NCBI RefSeq assembly: GCF_020640915.1
Contig: NZ_JADWDC010000005.1
Span: 1 to 64,000, forward strand
Reading direction: 5' to 3'
From: Waterburya agarophytonicola KI4
GTDB lineage: Bacteria; Cyanobacteriota; Cyanobacteriia; Cyanobacteriales; Xenococcaceae
DNA: 64,000 nucleotides
Positions 55,570 to 64,000 of this stretch are shown here, in pieces. Below the pieces are notes generated by a model, which saw nothing but the letters and a program-made list of their open reading frames with translations, had not been told where the DNA came from and did no database searches. A program made the position numbers and the translations under genes. The first letter of the stretch is position 1; every line of letters begins with the position of its first letter.

Positions 55570-56508
55570 CTAAGCTTCTCCCCGTTCGATTCGAGAACGG
55601 AAGTCTTCGATAGTCATTTTTAAACCTTCTTCTAGATCGATCTTGGGTTCCCAACCTAAAAGATTTTTAGCCTTAGTAATATCGGGCTGTCTTTGCAGGG
55701 GATCGTCTTGAGGGAGTGGTTTAAATGTCAACTCTGAATCGGGATTAACCATTTTTTGGATAGTTTCAGCCAATTGTAGAATTGTATATTCTCCAGGATT
55801 ACCAATATTAATCGGTCCAGTATGTTCGCCGTTCATTAATCGCATCATGCCTTCAATAAGATCGGCAACATAGCAAAAACTGCGAGTTTGCGAACCATCG
55901 CCATAAACAGTCAAAGGAATACCTTTGAGAGCTTGAACGATAAAATTACTAACTACACGACCGTCATTTTCAAACATTCGAGGACCATAGGTATTAAAAA
56001 TACGCATTACTCGAATATCTACATTATTTTGACGATGATAGTCAAAGGCTAGAGTTTCGGCAACTCTTTTGCCTTCGTCATAGCAGCTACGAATGCCAAT
56101 AGTGTTGACGTTACCGCGATATTCTTCTGGTTGAGGATGGACGTCGGGATCGCCATACACCTCAGAAGTAGAAGCTAGCAAAAATCTAGCTTTGACTCGT
56201 TTGGCTAATCCCAACATATTTAATGTGCCCAAAACATTAGTTTTGATCGTTTTGACGGGATTATATTGATAGTGAACTGGGGAAGCAGGACAAGCAAGGT
56301 GATATATCTGGTCTACTTCCAAGCGAATTGGTTCGGTAATATCGTGACGAATCAACTCAAAATAAGGGTTGTCCATCCAGTGGCTAATATTACGTTTGTG
56401 ACCAGTAAAAAAATTATCCAGACATATCACATCATTACCTTGCTTCATTAGGCGATCGATGAGATGGGACCCCAGAAAACCAGCACCGCCAGTTACTAAT
56501 ACTCTCAT
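55570..56508 (-). CDS. UDP-glucuronate decarboxylase (UXS), extended SDR
   Basis: Converts UDP-glucuronate to UDP-xylose with bound NAD+. The 312-residue product has the GGAGFLGSH nucleotide loop (7-15), [22 protein letters not shown] (70-91), a sequence typical of [12 protein letters not shown] (113-121) and the catalytic pair Y143-K147 ([12 protein letters not shown]). FNTYGPRM, the Arg-binding region [23 protein letters not shown] and the C-terminal [15 protein letters not shown] fit the family. No N-terminal membrane anchor is present. It is immediately upstream of ugd on the same strand; the enzymes act in sequence. Confidence 0.94.
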   Translation of the reverse strand: MRVLVTGGAGFLGSHLIDRLMKQGNDVICLDNFFTGHKRNISHWMDNPYFELIRHDITEPIRLEVDQIYHLACPASPVHYQYNPVKTIKTNVLGTLNMLGLAKRVKARFLLASTSEVYGDPDVHPQPEEYRGNVNTIGIRSCYDEGKRVAETLAFDYHRQNNVDIRVMRIFNTYGPRMFENDGRVVSNFIVQALKGIPLTVYGDGSQTRSFCYVADLIEGMMRLMNGEHTGPINIGNPGEYTILQLAETIQKMVNPDSELTFKPLPQDDPLQRQPDITKAKNLLGWEPKIDLEEGLKMTIEDFRSRIERGEA

Positions 56509-56635
56509 GCAATTAGATTTACTTTTTGACTATATTCAGAACTAATATTAAACCAAGGTTGTATTCTTTGGGATAATCACTTTCTTAACAACTTTGAAAA
56601 TAAAATATTTCTAAAATACTTCTAATCGGCAATAT

Positions 56636-57775
56636 TTAGTAAATAGTGTCTCTTTGTTGATAGGGACGATCTAAAGCTATTATCGCCTGTTGCAAATTCT
56701 CTACAGACATACAAGTGCCTCCTTTCGCCCCTGCCATCGTGGTAATGTGTTCTTCCATTAATGTCCCCCCAATATCATTACAACCACCTTGCAAAGCCTG
56801 CTGCGCCCCTTCTAGACCAATTTTGACCCAGCTTGGTTGATGATTGACAATCCAGTTGCCTAAAAAGATCCGAGATATGGCTGTTAAGTGCAGTACATCG
56901 GCTACACTTGGTTGATCTCTTCCTACCCGACGACGAATGGGTGCGGGGGCTTCTTGTCCTACAAAAGGTAAAATAATAAATTCAGTAATTTTGGCGGGGT
57001 AATTATTATCTACGGCAGTTTGCTGGAGCGATCGCAATTTTGCCAGATGTTCTATTTGTTGTTGGGGTGTTTCTATATGACCTGCCAACATGGTACTAGT
57101 AGTAAAGATCCCCAAACTGTGAGCCAAACTAATTATTTCTAACCAAGTCGCACTATTAATTTTTTCAGGACAAATTACATTTCTGACGCGATCGTCGAGT
57201 ATTTCAGCAGCAGTACCAGGCATCGAACCCAATCCTATATCTTTTAGAGCTAATAAAACTTTTTCGTAGCTAATGCTATCTTCTCTGGCAATAAACTGAA
57301 TTTCTTGGGGAGAAAAGGCGTGGAGGTGTAGTTGAGGAAAATGGGATTTAATTTCTGTAACTATGTTGAGGTAGTAAGCCAAAGAAGTACCTTCAAGTTT
57401 GGCTTGGGGATTTAAACCACCCTGCATACATATTTCCGTCGCGCCAATTTTCACTGCTTCGGCTGCTTTGTTAATTATTTGTTCTATATCTAGCCAAAAA
57501 GAGCCTGCTTCACCTGCATCCCGACGAAAAGCGCAGAAACTACAGTGTTGCTCGCAGATATTAGTGAAATTAATATTGCGGTTGATTATGTAGGTAACAG
57601 TATCTCCTACCTGTTGTTGGCGTAAGAGATCTGCTGTCTTTCTAATAGTTTTTCTAACTTCGGAATCGCTCTGCTCTAGCAGCAGCACTCCCTCGTCAAT
57701 TGCAATATCTTTGCCATCAACAGCTCTTGTTAAAATATCTGAAACTAAGTCAATATTTTGGACTTGATTAACCAC
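56636..57775 (-). CDS. cofH: FO synthase subunit 2 (radical SAM CofH)
   Basis: Joins a tyrosine-derived radical to the ribityluracil precursor of 7,8-didemethyl-8-hydroxy-5-deazariboflavin. Cyanobacteria use this deazaflavin as the light-harvesting chromophore of DNA photolyases. The radical SAM cluster is CEQHCSFC (Cys74, Cys78, Cys81). The 379-residue product includes MQGGLNPQAKLEG, LHLHAFSPQEIQF, GSMPGTAAEILDD, FTTSTMLAGHIETPQQQIEHL, and DIGGTLMEEHITTMAGA, all familiar from CofH/MqnC. The partner CofG is not in the window. It lies upstream of UXS and downstream of petJ on the same strand. Confidence 0.93.
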   Translation of the reverse strand: MVNQVQNIDLVSDILTRAVDGKDIAIDEGVLLLEQSDSEVRKTIRKTADLLRQQQVGDTVTYIINRNINFTNICEQHCSFCAFRRDAGEAGSFWLDIEQIINKAAEAVKIGATEICMQGGLNPQAKLEGTSLAYYLNIVTEIKSHFPQLHLHAFSPQEIQFIAREDSISYEKVLLALKDIGLGSMPGTAAEILDDRVRNVICPEKINSATWLEIISLAHSLGIFTTSTMLAGHIETPQQQIEHLAKLRSLQQTAVDNNYPAKITEFIILPFVGQEAPAPIRRRVGRDQPSVADVLHLTAISRIFLGNWIVNHQPSWVKIGLEGAQQALQGGCNDIGGTLMEEHITTMAGAKGGTCMSVENLQQAIIALDRPYQQRDTIY

Positions 57776-57875
57776 GCTTTATATTTAATTTGGTCTAGAA
57801 AAATTTTTACATCTGCCTTTAATTATTAACTATATCGCTAACTTGGATAGTCTTGGATGGTTGTAGCTTACCAAA

Positions 57876-58241
57876 TTATTTCCAGCCCGCGATCGCTTTT
57901 TTTAAGACAAACGCACTAACATCTGCTATTTCTTGCTGAGTCAATTTATCCCCGTAAGCTGACATGATGCCTTTACCGTGATTTACTAAAGAGGCGATCG
58001 CATCTACGTTATCGACTTTATACTTATGGAGAGCTTTTAACTTCAGATTTTTACCCCGTCGTACAATATTTCCTCCCTTCACATGACAGCCAGCACAGTT
58101 GGCTTGAAATACTTTCGCACCATTATCTAAATTAGTAGCACTATCGGCTAAAACAGGGTTAGTCAAAAAGATCAAACAAAGAGAAAAGGCAATAATACTA
58201 ATGCCTAGCTTGTGGAGGGCAAAATCGATCGATTTTAACAA
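57876..58241 (-). CDS. petJ: Cytochrome c6-like electron carrier (periplasmic or lumenal)
   Basis: Soluble c-type cytochrome that can replace plastocyanin between the cytochrome b6f complex and photosystem I, or act in respiration. A signal peptide covers about 1-33 (hydrophobic ISIIAFSLCLIFLTNPVLA). The mature part has the haem motif CAGCH (Cys49, Cys52, His53) and a Met ligand in NHGKGIMSAYG (Met93). The length of 121 fits. The MSAYG sequence differs a little from the MPAFG common in cytochrome c6, so a c6-like paralogue remains possible. A long inverted repeat (58276-58337) lies in its upstream region. Confidence 0.88.
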   Translation of the reverse strand: MLKSIDFALHKLGISIIAFSLCLIFLTNPVLADSATNLDNGAKVFQANCAGCHVKGGNIVRRGKNLKLKALHKYKVDNVDAIASLVNHGKGIMSAYGDKLTQQEIADVSAFVLKKAIAGWK

Positions 58242-58275
58242 AATAGTTTTCTCCTTTAATTAAGAATATAATTGC

Positions 58276-58337
58276 GGTGGGCATTGGGAAATTATTTGTT
58301 GCATTCGTTGCATTCTATGTATTCTGAAATGCCCACC
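58276..58337. repeat. Long inverted repeat between petJ and rpiA
   Basis: GGTGGGCATT (58276-58285) is exactly complementary to AATGCCCACC (58328-58337), enclosing 42 bases. The extended arm ...CCCACCCTACCC and the unit GGTGGGCA resemble palindromic intergenic elements seen repeatedly in cyanobacterial genomes, from memory. It sits in the petJ upstream region and just after the rpiA stop, so it could also help end rpiA transcription. Confidence 0.6.
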
Positions 58338-58355
58338 CTACCCATCGATAATGAA

Positions 58356-59057
58356 TTAAAACTCAACAATTTCGGGCTTACCATCGACAATTTTGCCGAC
58401 CATAATAATATCGGCTACGCCTACAAAAATACCGTTTTCCAATACTCCAGGCAGATTATTAATTTCTTTTTCCATCTCAGCAGGGTTCTTAATGTGGTCG
58501 AATTTTACATCAATCACCAAGTTACCTTGATCCGTAACTACTGGCCCTGCTTTTTTGACTCCCATACGTAATTCTGGTTTACCACCCAACTTTGCTAAAC
58601 TTCTCATTACAGGAGCAACAGCCATCGGAATAACTTCAACAGGTAACAGAAAGGTAGAGCCTAACTTGTCTACTAATTTACCCTCATCTACCACTACGAT
58701 AAACTCTTTTGCTAAGGAATCTACAACTTTTTCGCGTGTGTGGGCTGCACCTCCACCTTTAATTAGGTTTTTATCGGGATCTACTTCATCCGCACCATCG
58801 ATCGCTACATCAATGTGGTCGATCGCATCTAAAGTAACCAAGGGAATATTGAATTGTTTTGCTAATACTTCTGACTGAAATGATGTGGGTACGCCAACGA
58901 CATTTTTAATTTCTCCTTTGGCAAGGCGATCGCCTATATACTCAATAGCATAAGCAGCAGTCGAACCCGATCCCAATCCAACAATAGAATCTGATTTAAC
59001 GCGAGCCGCAGCAGCCCTACCAACTTCTTGCTTCATGGTTTTAACTGGATCGCTCAT
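58356..59057 (-). CDS. rpiA: Ribose-5-phosphate isomerase A
   Basis: Interconverts ribose 5-phosphate and ribulose 5-phosphate, serving the Calvin-Benson cycle and the pentose phosphate pathway. The 233-residue protein has [19 protein letters not shown] (about 27-45), the substrate-binding loop [30 protein letters not shown] (about 83-112) with Asp and catalytic Glu, and [12 protein letters not shown] and GNLVIDVKF. It is the standard length. It reads away from petJ, whose upstream DNA contains an inverted repeat. No operon partner is obvious. Confidence 0.96.
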   Translation of the reverse strand: MSDPVKTMKQEVGRAAAARVKSDSIVGLGSGSTAAYAIEYIGDRLAKGEIKNVVGVPTSFQSEVLAKQFNIPLVTLDAIDHIDVAIDGADEVDPDKNLIKGGGAAHTREKVVDSLAKEFIVVVDEGKLVDKLGSTFLLPVEVIPMAVAPVMRSLAKLGGKPELRMGVKKAGPVVTDQGNLVIDVKFDHIKNPAEMEKEINNLPGVLENGIFVGVADIIMVGKIVDGKPEIVEF

Positions 59058-59218
59058 TACATTTTATCTCCGTATATTGTATAAATATTTAATCTGGTGT
59101 TCATTTTCCCAGATATCTTCCCAAAAGCATAAAAAATCACGGTGTCCAATTCCCCTTTGTTTGTAGAGTCCTTGTCACCGTTTTAGAAGCTGAGAGCCTC
59201 AAGCCCAAAGCTCTGAGA

Positions 59219-59656
59219 TTAGTTGTTCGCCGAAGCAAGCATTTCTTTTAATTTTGCCAACTCATCTGCCCAACGAGGATCGGGTTGAATACTACCACTA
59301 CCCTGTTGTTTCTGTCCTCCAGTTTGCTTTTTGGCACGTTTGTTATTATTAGGTTTGCGTTTAGGTGCTTCGCTACCTTCTGCTGCTGCACCCTCTTCTG
59401 TCTTAGCACGGGGTAGAGCTTTTTCAATTTTTAGGGGGCTGTCCATAAAGGGCTGACCATTATATTTCTCGATAAACTGGTCTGCAACTTCATCACTAGG
59501 GACGGTAACAAAGGCAAAACCACGACATTTCCCTGTTTTACGGTCTTTGATTACTTTGGTAGTAACTTGTTGTGCTTCGTCAGCAAACATGGTTGCTAGA
59601 GCATCGCGATCGATTTCTTCTTTAGGTAAATTACCTACATACAAACGAATAGACAT
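59219..59656 (-). CDS. RRM-type RNA-binding protein (cyanobacterial Rbp)
   Basis: A 145-residue protein with one RNA-recognition motif at about 1-80. RNP2 is RLYVGNLP (4-11) and RNP1 is KCRGFAFVTV (43-52), both with the aromatic residues that stack on RNA. The C-terminal tail is Lys-, Asn-, Gln- and Gly-rich (PKRKPNNNKRAKKQTGG) and ends with DPRWADELAKLKEMLAS. Such Rbp proteins are frequently cold- or light-regulated in cyanobacteria and affect mRNA localisation. The long AT-rich 628-base upstream gap, shared with nblA, may hold a regulated leader. Functional detail is inferred. Confidence 0.93.
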   Translation of the reverse strand: MSIRLYVGNLPKEEIDRDALATMFADEAQQVTTKVIKDRKTGKCRGFAFVTVPSDEVADQFIEKYNGQPFMDSPLKIEKALPRAKTEEGAAAEGSEAPKRKPNNNKRAKKQTGGQKQQGSGSIQPDPRWADELAKLKEMLASANN

Positions 59657-60284
59657 GAGAATATATCTCCCAAACTTAGGTTAATTTTAAAATAGTGTGC
59701 AGAGCGAACGCTTTTCTGATGGCAACTGAGCCAAAATATAAGAAATTGTCCAAAAGCTTTTTATAGATGATTCTTCTGGTAAACTACTCTACTTTACACA
59801 ACTATGGACACGCCAAGATACATACCACTCTTAAAATTAATCAAATAGTGAGGAGTACGATCGCATCTTGAAATGAAACAGTTATTTAATATGACGGTAT
59901 TTTTAAATGTTGTCACAGTAGTTGGAAAACATCTGCTAACGAAATAAATGTCAATCAATTAGATTAGATTTGAAAATTTAGTTTGAAATTCTGCACTATC
60001 TCTAATTATTACAGAATGTTTACACTATTAGCCAATTTATTTATTTTTTTCTTTAAATGATGTGCCAAAAATAGTCAAAAAATATGCAATTGAGTAAAGG
60101 TTACTCTCTCACTCGGCAATTTTTTTTGAGATAAATTTAATGATTATCCGTCAAAATTCACAACGATGAAAAATGGCAACGCATTTTAGAGCTAATATTG
60201 TCAAATAATTGTTACATTAGATTACAATAGAATCGACCATGATTTTATTGTTAATCAGAAAACTAGAAAACTAGGAGATGTGCT
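59657..60284. promoter_or_regulatory. Shared upstream region of rbp and nblA
   Basis: 628 bases between divergent starts. The nblA gene has a clear AGGAG ribosome site (60273-60277). A weak promoter-like pair near it is TTGTCA (60198-60203) and TACAAT (60223-60228), with a long 19-base spacer. GTTACATTAGATTACA in the same area recalls an NtcA-type GTA...TAC site but lacks the exact eight-base spacing. No RNA gene or coding region was recognised. Confidence 0.4.
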
Positions 60285-60479
60285 ATGTCCAACCCAATGG
60301 AACTATCACTGGAGCAGAAATTCAATATCCGTTCTTTTGAAAATCAAGTACAGTCCATGAGTCACGAGCAAGCTCAAGACTTTTTGGTCAAACTATACGA
60401 ACAGATGTTGCTAAGAGACAATATGTATAAAGACTTTATTCGTCATCAGTGGGGGATAGAATCTCCCCCTCAATTGTGA
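60285..60479 (+). CDS. nblA: Phycobilisome degradation protein NblA
   Basis: Small adaptor that triggers phycobilisome breakdown by linking phycobiliproteins to the Clp protease during nitrogen or other starvation. The 64-residue sequence has the family pattern LSLEQKFNIRSFENQVQSMSHEQAQDFLVKLYEQMLLRDNMYKDFIRHQWG, with a helical core and C-terminal helix. AGGAG lies seven bases before ATG. It is divergent from rbp. Its presence shows that this organism makes phycobilisomes. Confidence 0.96.
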   Translation: MSNPMELSLEQKFNIRSFENQVQSMSHEQAQDFLVKLYEQMLLRDNMYKDFIRHQWGIESPPQL

Positions 60480-60656
60480 TTTGTTCTGATTAGCTAGTTT
60501 ATCTAATCTCCTTCTCTTGCTCGTTTCAGTAGAAAAAAGCTGGGGATGTTGGGGTTATTTACATTAAGGCGAAAAGATACAAAAATCAAGATTATGGCGA
60601 CGGTCGATCTTTTTTTTGCTAGTGTAAGAGGAAAAGAGATTTGCCCTTAATTCTGT

Positions 60657-61535
60657 ATGTTTCAAAGTTGCTTGATCTGCACCGATTTTACTGACGGTTT
60701 ATACCGCTTCATTGATTGCGTTCCTAGTCTGGCTCAGTGTGGTTTAAACAAAATTATCTTCTTTCATAGCGTTCCTTTCTGGGAAGAAGGAGAAGTCCCT
60801 AGGATTGATGAAGAAAAAGTAGAGCAAGCAAACCAACGCCTACAAAAAGCTCTAGAAAATATACCATCTAGCGTAGAAGTAGTAGTAGAAGTTCTTTCAG
60901 GAAAGCCATTAGATACTATTCCTCGCATCTTAAAAAAGCACTCCGTCGATGTCATTATGACGGGAACTCCGATTAAAAGCTTATTGCAAGAGAAGTTTTT
61001 TGGTAGCACTAGTGCGGGGTTAGCAAAAGTAACCACTCAACCCCTCAATATTATTCGCCCCGAACTTATTACGACTTATACCCGCGAAGAATTGGCTTTG
61101 CGCTGTCAGCATTTATGGCGTTATCTTTTGATTCCTTATAACAATAGTGAAACTGCTCGCTATTTAATCGAGGAAATTAAAAAATATGCCAAAGATCGCC
61201 CTGAAAATTCTCTCAAGCAGTGTATGTTAATGTCAGTGGTTGATGACTGCGGCAGAAAGTCAGTTTTGGCAGAACAACGTACTAAAGAAGCAGAGACTAG
61301 TTTGGGTTCTGTTAAAGCACAATTAGAAGAGTTGGGAATCGAAGTGAATACTTTGGTGAAAACAGGTAATCCTCTACAGGAGATTATTACTGCTGCATTG
61401 GATTTTGATATTAGCGCGATCGCAATTGCCACTGACTATCGTAACAGTCTTTTGCAGTGGACGGTTCGCAGTTTTGCTAATGATGTGATGCGGAGTAGCT
61501 GGTTTCCAGTATTGCTTTTTTCTCCGAAAAAGTAA
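60657..61535 (+). CDS. Universal stress protein, two Usp domains
   Basis: A 292-residue protein with two tandem UspA-like units, about 1-140 and 150-290. The first runs from FQSCLICTDFTDGLYRFIDCVPSLAQ to VDVIMTGTPIKSL and TTQPLNIIRP; the second from RYLLIPYNNSETARYLIEEIKKYA to ISAIAIATDYRNS and FPVLLFSPKK. The second ends with a partly degenerate nucleotide loop. It follows nblA on the same strand with a gap of 177 bases, so it may have its own promoter. The signal it senses is not known. Confidence 0.85.
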   Translation: MFQSCLICTDFTDGLYRFIDCVPSLAQCGLNKIIFFHSVPFWEEGEVPRIDEEKVEQANQRLQKALENIPSSVEVVVEVLSGKPLDTIPRILKKHSVDVIMTGTPIKSLLQEKFFGSTSAGLAKVTTQPLNIIRPELITTYTREELALRCQHLWRYLLIPYNNSETARYLIEEIKKYAKDRPENSLKQCMLMSVVDDCGRKSVLAEQRTKEAETSLGSVKAQLEELGIEVNTLVKTGNPLQEIITAALDFDISAIAIATDYRNSLLQWTVRSFANDVMRSSWFPVLLFSPKK

Positions 61536-61636
61536 GTCTCAGCTTGTTTCTAGATGGTTTATAGCTATTTCAGCTTCTTCTAATTGACTATAACCCATTA
61601 ATTTTAACTATTAAAAATTAGAGAGAATAAAAAACT

Positions 61637-62551
61637 ATGGTACAAACATCGTTAGACAAAAACGATAAGCTGAAAGAACTAGATTGGAATTGGCAAGGTC
61701 ATAAAATTCGCTATACTGTTGCAGGAAAAGGAATACCACTGGTTCTGATTCATGGTTTTGGGGCCTCCATCGGACATTGGAGAAAAAATATTCCTGTCTT
61801 GGCAGAGAACGGGTATCGAGTTTTTGCTTTAGATTTGCTTGGTTTTGGAGGTTCGGACAAAGCCTTTTTAGACTACACCTTAGAATTATGGCAAGAACAA
61901 ATCAAAGATTTTTGGTCGGAACATATTGATCGCCCAACAGTGTTTATTGGTAACTCTATTGGTGCATTACTCAGTCTAATGCTAGTCACTAATTATCCTG
62001 AAATTTCTGCGGGGGGAGTTCTGATTAATTGTGCGGGAGGATTAAATCATCGCCCTGGAGATCTTAATCCTGTATTAGGTTTAGTGATGGGTGGATTTGC
62101 TAAGTTAATAAACTCCCCGATAACGGGTAAATTTATTTTTAATAATATTCGCCGTAAAAGCCAAATTCGTCGCACGTTATATCAAGTTTATCGCGATCGC
62201 AATGCCGTAACAGATGAACTAGTGGAAATGCTGTATCAACCATCTTGTGATGATGGAGCGCAAAAAGTCTTTGCTTCAGTTTTAACCGCCCCCCCAGGAA
62301 ACTCCCCCGATCGACTGCTGGTGAATTTACAACGTCCTTTATTAATTTTATGGGGAGAAAAAGATCCTTGGACACCTGTGACAGGAGCAAAAGTATATCA
62401 AGATCTAGCAATACAGAATCCTGATGTTCAATTTCAGATTATCGAAAATGCTGGTCACTGCCCCCACGACGAAAATCCCGAGGTAGTTAATTCTAAGATT
62501 ATAGACTGGCTTCCCAAGGTTGAGGCAAACTTAGAAAGGGGACTTTTCTAG
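61637..62551 (+). CDS. Alpha/beta-fold hydrolase
   Basis: A 304-residue hydrolase. The oxyanion region is VLIHGFGASIGHWRKN (about 36-51), the nucleophile elbow is GNSIGA with Ser at about 110, the acid is in WGEKDPWTP (about 241) and the base is in ENAGHCPHDENPE (about 272). The arrangement is typical of plastidial or cyanobacterial alpha/beta hydrolases with esterase, dehalogenase or lipase-like activity. The substrate cannot be assigned. Downstream, a small membrane-protein gene begins after about 50 bases on the same strand and could be co-transcribed. Confidence 0.88.
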   Translation: MVQTSLDKNDKLKELDWNWQGHKIRYTVAGKGIPLVLIHGFGASIGHWRKNIPVLAENGYRVFALDLLGFGGSDKAFLDYTLELWQEQIKDFWSEHIDRPTVFIGNSIGALLSLMLVTNYPEISAGGVLINCAGGLNHRPGDLNPVLGLVMGGFAKLINSPITGKFIFNNIRRKSQIRRTLYQVYRDRNAVTDELVEMLYQPSCDDGAQKVFASVLTAPPGNSPDRLLVNLQRPLLILWGEKDPWTPVTGAKVYQDLAIQNPDVQFQIIENAGHCPHDENPEVVNSKIIDWLPKVEANLERGLF

Positions 62552-62600
62552 ACTCCGATCGGAAAGATTAACCTTGTGAATATATTACACAACAAGATAG

Positions 62601-62771
62601 ATGATATTTTTGGCAGTTATTTTAGTTTTGCTTTTATTTGGCAATTGGTTGATTAATGTTGTCTTAATATTTATCCCCGTTAGTTTTTTTATTCGTCTGA
62701 CTCATCTTGGTTGGTGGGGATTAGCTTTATTAACGGTTTTGTTTCTGGCTTGGTGTATGGCGGAAGATTGA
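62601..62771 (+). CDS. Small two-helix membrane protein, unknown function
   Basis: A 56-residue frame from ATG at 62601 to TGA at 62769-62771 (translated by hand). It is almost wholly hydrophobic: MIFLAVILVLLLFGNWL, then IFIPVSFFIRLTHLGWWG and LALLTVLFLAWCMAED. Two membrane helices separated by a basic turn (Arg-Leu-Thr-His) are likely. It is 49 bases after the hydrolase gene and convergent with ureC, eight bases apart. No homologue was recognised with certainty, but the regular helical pattern supports a real protein. Confidence 0.55.
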   Translation: MIFLAVILVLLLFGNWLINVVLIFIPVSFFIRLTHLGWWGLALLTVLFLAWCMAED

Positions 62772-62778
62772 GCCAACA

Positions 62779-64000
62779 TCAAAATAAAAAATACCGCTGT
62801 GCCATGGGTAAAACTCGTGCAGGTTCGCAGGTTAATAATTCACCATCGGCTTTTACTTCGTAAGTTTCAGGATTAACTTCAATATTGAGTAAAGCATCGT
62901 TTAACTTCATGTCTGTCTTACTCAACTTACGAGTATTACTAACCGCAGCCACCATTTTGCTTAAACCAATTTGTTCGGGGATACCTCCATCGATGGCAGC
63001 TTGGGAAAGGAAAGAGATAGATGTTGCTGCAACTGCACCACCGAAACTACCAAACATGGGACGCATATATACAGGTTGAGGAGTGGGAATACTAGCATTA
63101 GGATCTCCCATTTGAGCATAAGCGATCGCACCACCTTTAATTACGATCTCTGGTTTAACGCCAAACATGGCGGGTTTCCACAGACAAATATCCGCTAATT
63201 TACCTTCTTCAATCGAACCAACGCGATCGCTTATTCCATGGGTAATGGCTGGGTTAATTGTGTATTTGGCAATGTAGCGTTTGGCACGGAAGTTATCAGA
63301 CCTCTCCCCCGCCCCCTCTCCTGTAGGATAGGGGAGATTGCCTCGCTGAACTTTCATTTTATGTGCCGTTTGCCAAGTACGAATGATGGTTTCTCCTACT
63401 CTCCCCATTGCCTGAGAATCAGAAGCAATCATACTAAATGCCCCAAGATCGTGCAGAATATCCTCTGCTGCTATAGTTTCTTGACGAATGCGGGATTCGG
63501 CAAAGGCTACATCTTCAGGAATACTTTTATCTAGGTGATGACACACCATCAACATATCCAAATGTTCTTCTAAAGTATTGACGGTGAAAGGACGAGTAGG
63601 GTTAGTAGAAGAAGGTAAAACATTACTTTGGGCGCAAACTTTAATAATATCGGGGGCGTGTCCGCCACCAGCACCTTCAGTATGATAGGTATGAATTACC
63701 CTGTCTTTAAAAGCTGCGATCGTATTCTCTACAAATCCAGCTTCGTTGAGGGTATCGGTATGAATTGCTACTTGCACATCGTATTCATCTGCCACATTCA
63801 AACAAGTATCGATCGCTTTGGGAGTTGTACCCCAATCTTCGTGGAGTTTTAGCCCCATTGCTCCTGCCTGCACCTGTTCGACTAGCCCTTCAGGTTTGGC
63901 ACTGTTTCCCTTGCCCAAAAAGCCCAAATTCATGGGAAAAGCATCCCCCGCCTGTAGCATTCGCCAGATATTCCACGCCCCAGGAGTACAGGTTGTCGCG
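62779..64000 (-). CDS. ureC: Urease alpha subunit, C-terminal part (5' end outside the window)
   Basis: Catalytic urease subunit, hydrolysing urea to ammonia and carbamate at a di-nickel centre. The gene continues past the window end: reading to 64000 adds [13 protein letters not shown] in frame before [19 protein letters not shown]. The visible part includes [27 protein letters not shown] (nickel His region), [22 protein letters not shown] with the catalytic His, and [11 protein letters not shown] with the nickel Asp. [15 protein letters not shown] replaces the usual short acidic loop after KVQRG and is encoded by a palindromic repeat (see 63301-63336). C-terminus is normal. The other ure genes are not in view. 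Confidence 0.95.
   Translation of the reverse strand, partial: ATTCTPGAWNIWRMLQAGDAFPMNLGFLGKGNSAKPEGLVEQVQAGAMGLKLHEDWGTTPKAIDTCLNVADEYDVQVAIHTDTLNEAGFVENTIAAFKDRVIHTYHTEGAGGGHAPDIIKVCAQSNVLPSSTNPTRPFTVNTLEEHLDMLMVCHHLDKSIPEDVAFAESRIRQETIAAEDILHDLGAFSMIASDSQAMGRVGETIIRTWQTAHKMKVQRGNLPYPTGEGAGERSDNFRAKRYIAKYTINPAITHGISDRVGSIEEGKLADICLWKPAMFGVKPEIVIKGGAIAYAQMGDPNASIPTPQPVYMRPMFGSFGGAVAATSISFLSQAAIDGGIPEQIGLSKMVAAVSNTRKLSKTDMKLNDALLNIEVNPETYEVKADGELLTCEPARVLPMAQRYFLF
63301..63336. repeat. GC-rich palindromic repeat inserted in the ureC coding sequence
   Basis: CCCCTCTCCTGTAGGATAGGGG forms a 10-bp stem (one mismatch) and is preceded by CCTCTCCCCCG. The unit resembles the intergenic palindrome with CCCTCTCCT / AGGAGAGGG arms found many times in cyanobacterial genomes, as I recall. 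It is in frame with ureC and encodes most of the segment [13 protein letters not shown]. Confidence 0.7.

Noticed and set aside
59185-59215. GCTGAGAGC...GCTCTGAG hairpin after the rbp gene
   Set aside because: Only five continuous pairs form, so it is too weak to call a terminator.
60204-60226. NtcA-type site near GTTACATTAGATTACA upstream of nblA
   Set aside because: The GTA and TAC halves are not spaced by eight bases, so it does not match the consensus.
1-64000. Insertion sequences, prophage and CRISPR arrays
   Set aside because: No transposase, integrase, phage structural gene or spacer-repeat array was found. The tandem heptamers have no spacers.
1-64000. GCGATCGC palindromes as binding or attachment sites
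   Set aside because: They are spread over genes and gaps throughout and fit the genome-wide HIP1 repeat of cyanobacteria, so they are not specific sites.

Overview
This window comes from a cyanobacterium. The sequence is visibly AT-rich and is full of the octamer palindrome GCGATCGC (HIP1), a hallmark of many cyanobacterial genomes. It also encodes NblA (phycobilisome degradation), a c6-type cytochrome, a CofH deazaflavin-synthase subunit, a cyanobacterial RRM protein and a UPF0182 protein. Short heptamer tandem repeats lie between genes, as in several filamentous and colony-forming cyanobacteria. The species cannot be named from this alone. No phage, insertion sequence, CRISPR array or rRNA operon is visible. 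There is one tRNA (Arg, anticodon TCT).

Layout. About 0-8 kb holds housekeeping genes: a small membrane protein, trpB, recJ, an LCP-family cell-envelope ligase, mobA and rodA. About 8-25 kb is an extracellular-polysaccharide locus, mostly on the minus strand: a PAPS-type sulfotransferase, a WecG/TagA/CpsF glycosyltransferase overlapping a nucleotide-sugar epimerase, several further glycosyltransferases (one exostosin-like), a hexapeptide acyltransferase, a Tat-exported GH10 glycosidase, Wzx-like flippase, Wzy-like polymerase, a Wzc-like tyrosine autokinase and a WbaP-like initiating sugar transferase. A double-FHA ABCG transporter follows at 25-27.5 kb. About 28-30.5 kb has a sigma-70-like factor with a DUF1822 partner and the tRNA. 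About 31-35.4 kb looks like a compact glucosylglycerate module: a GH13_18 phosphorylase divergent from an HAD phosphatase and a GpgS-like synthase. Further envelope genes follow at 37-39 kb (GT2, beta-helix protein). From 44 to 51 kb are the hopanoid genes hpnB and shc, flanking a response regulator and an unusual histidine-kinase-like protein. A large PAS sensor kinase with an AhpD-like N-terminus follows. From 54 to 57.8 kb are ugd, a UDP-glucuronate decarboxylase and cofH. The last part holds petJ, rpiA, an rbp gene, nblA, a tandem Usp protein, an alpha/beta hydrolase, a small membrane protein and the C-terminal part of ureC, cut by the window end.

How the genes fit together. The EPS locus has the parts of a Wzx/Wzy pathway, and the sulfotransferase suggests a sulfated product. 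Ugd plus the decarboxylase can supply UDP-glucuronate and UDP-xylose. The glucosylglycerate genes make and probably recover a compatible solute. The most unusual items are a histidine-kinase-like protein whose phospho-acceptor His is Thr, a sensor kinase with a CxxC-bearing AhpD-like N-terminus, a repeat-derived peptide inside ureC, and heptamer repeats that supply the 3' ends and stop codons of two convergent genes.
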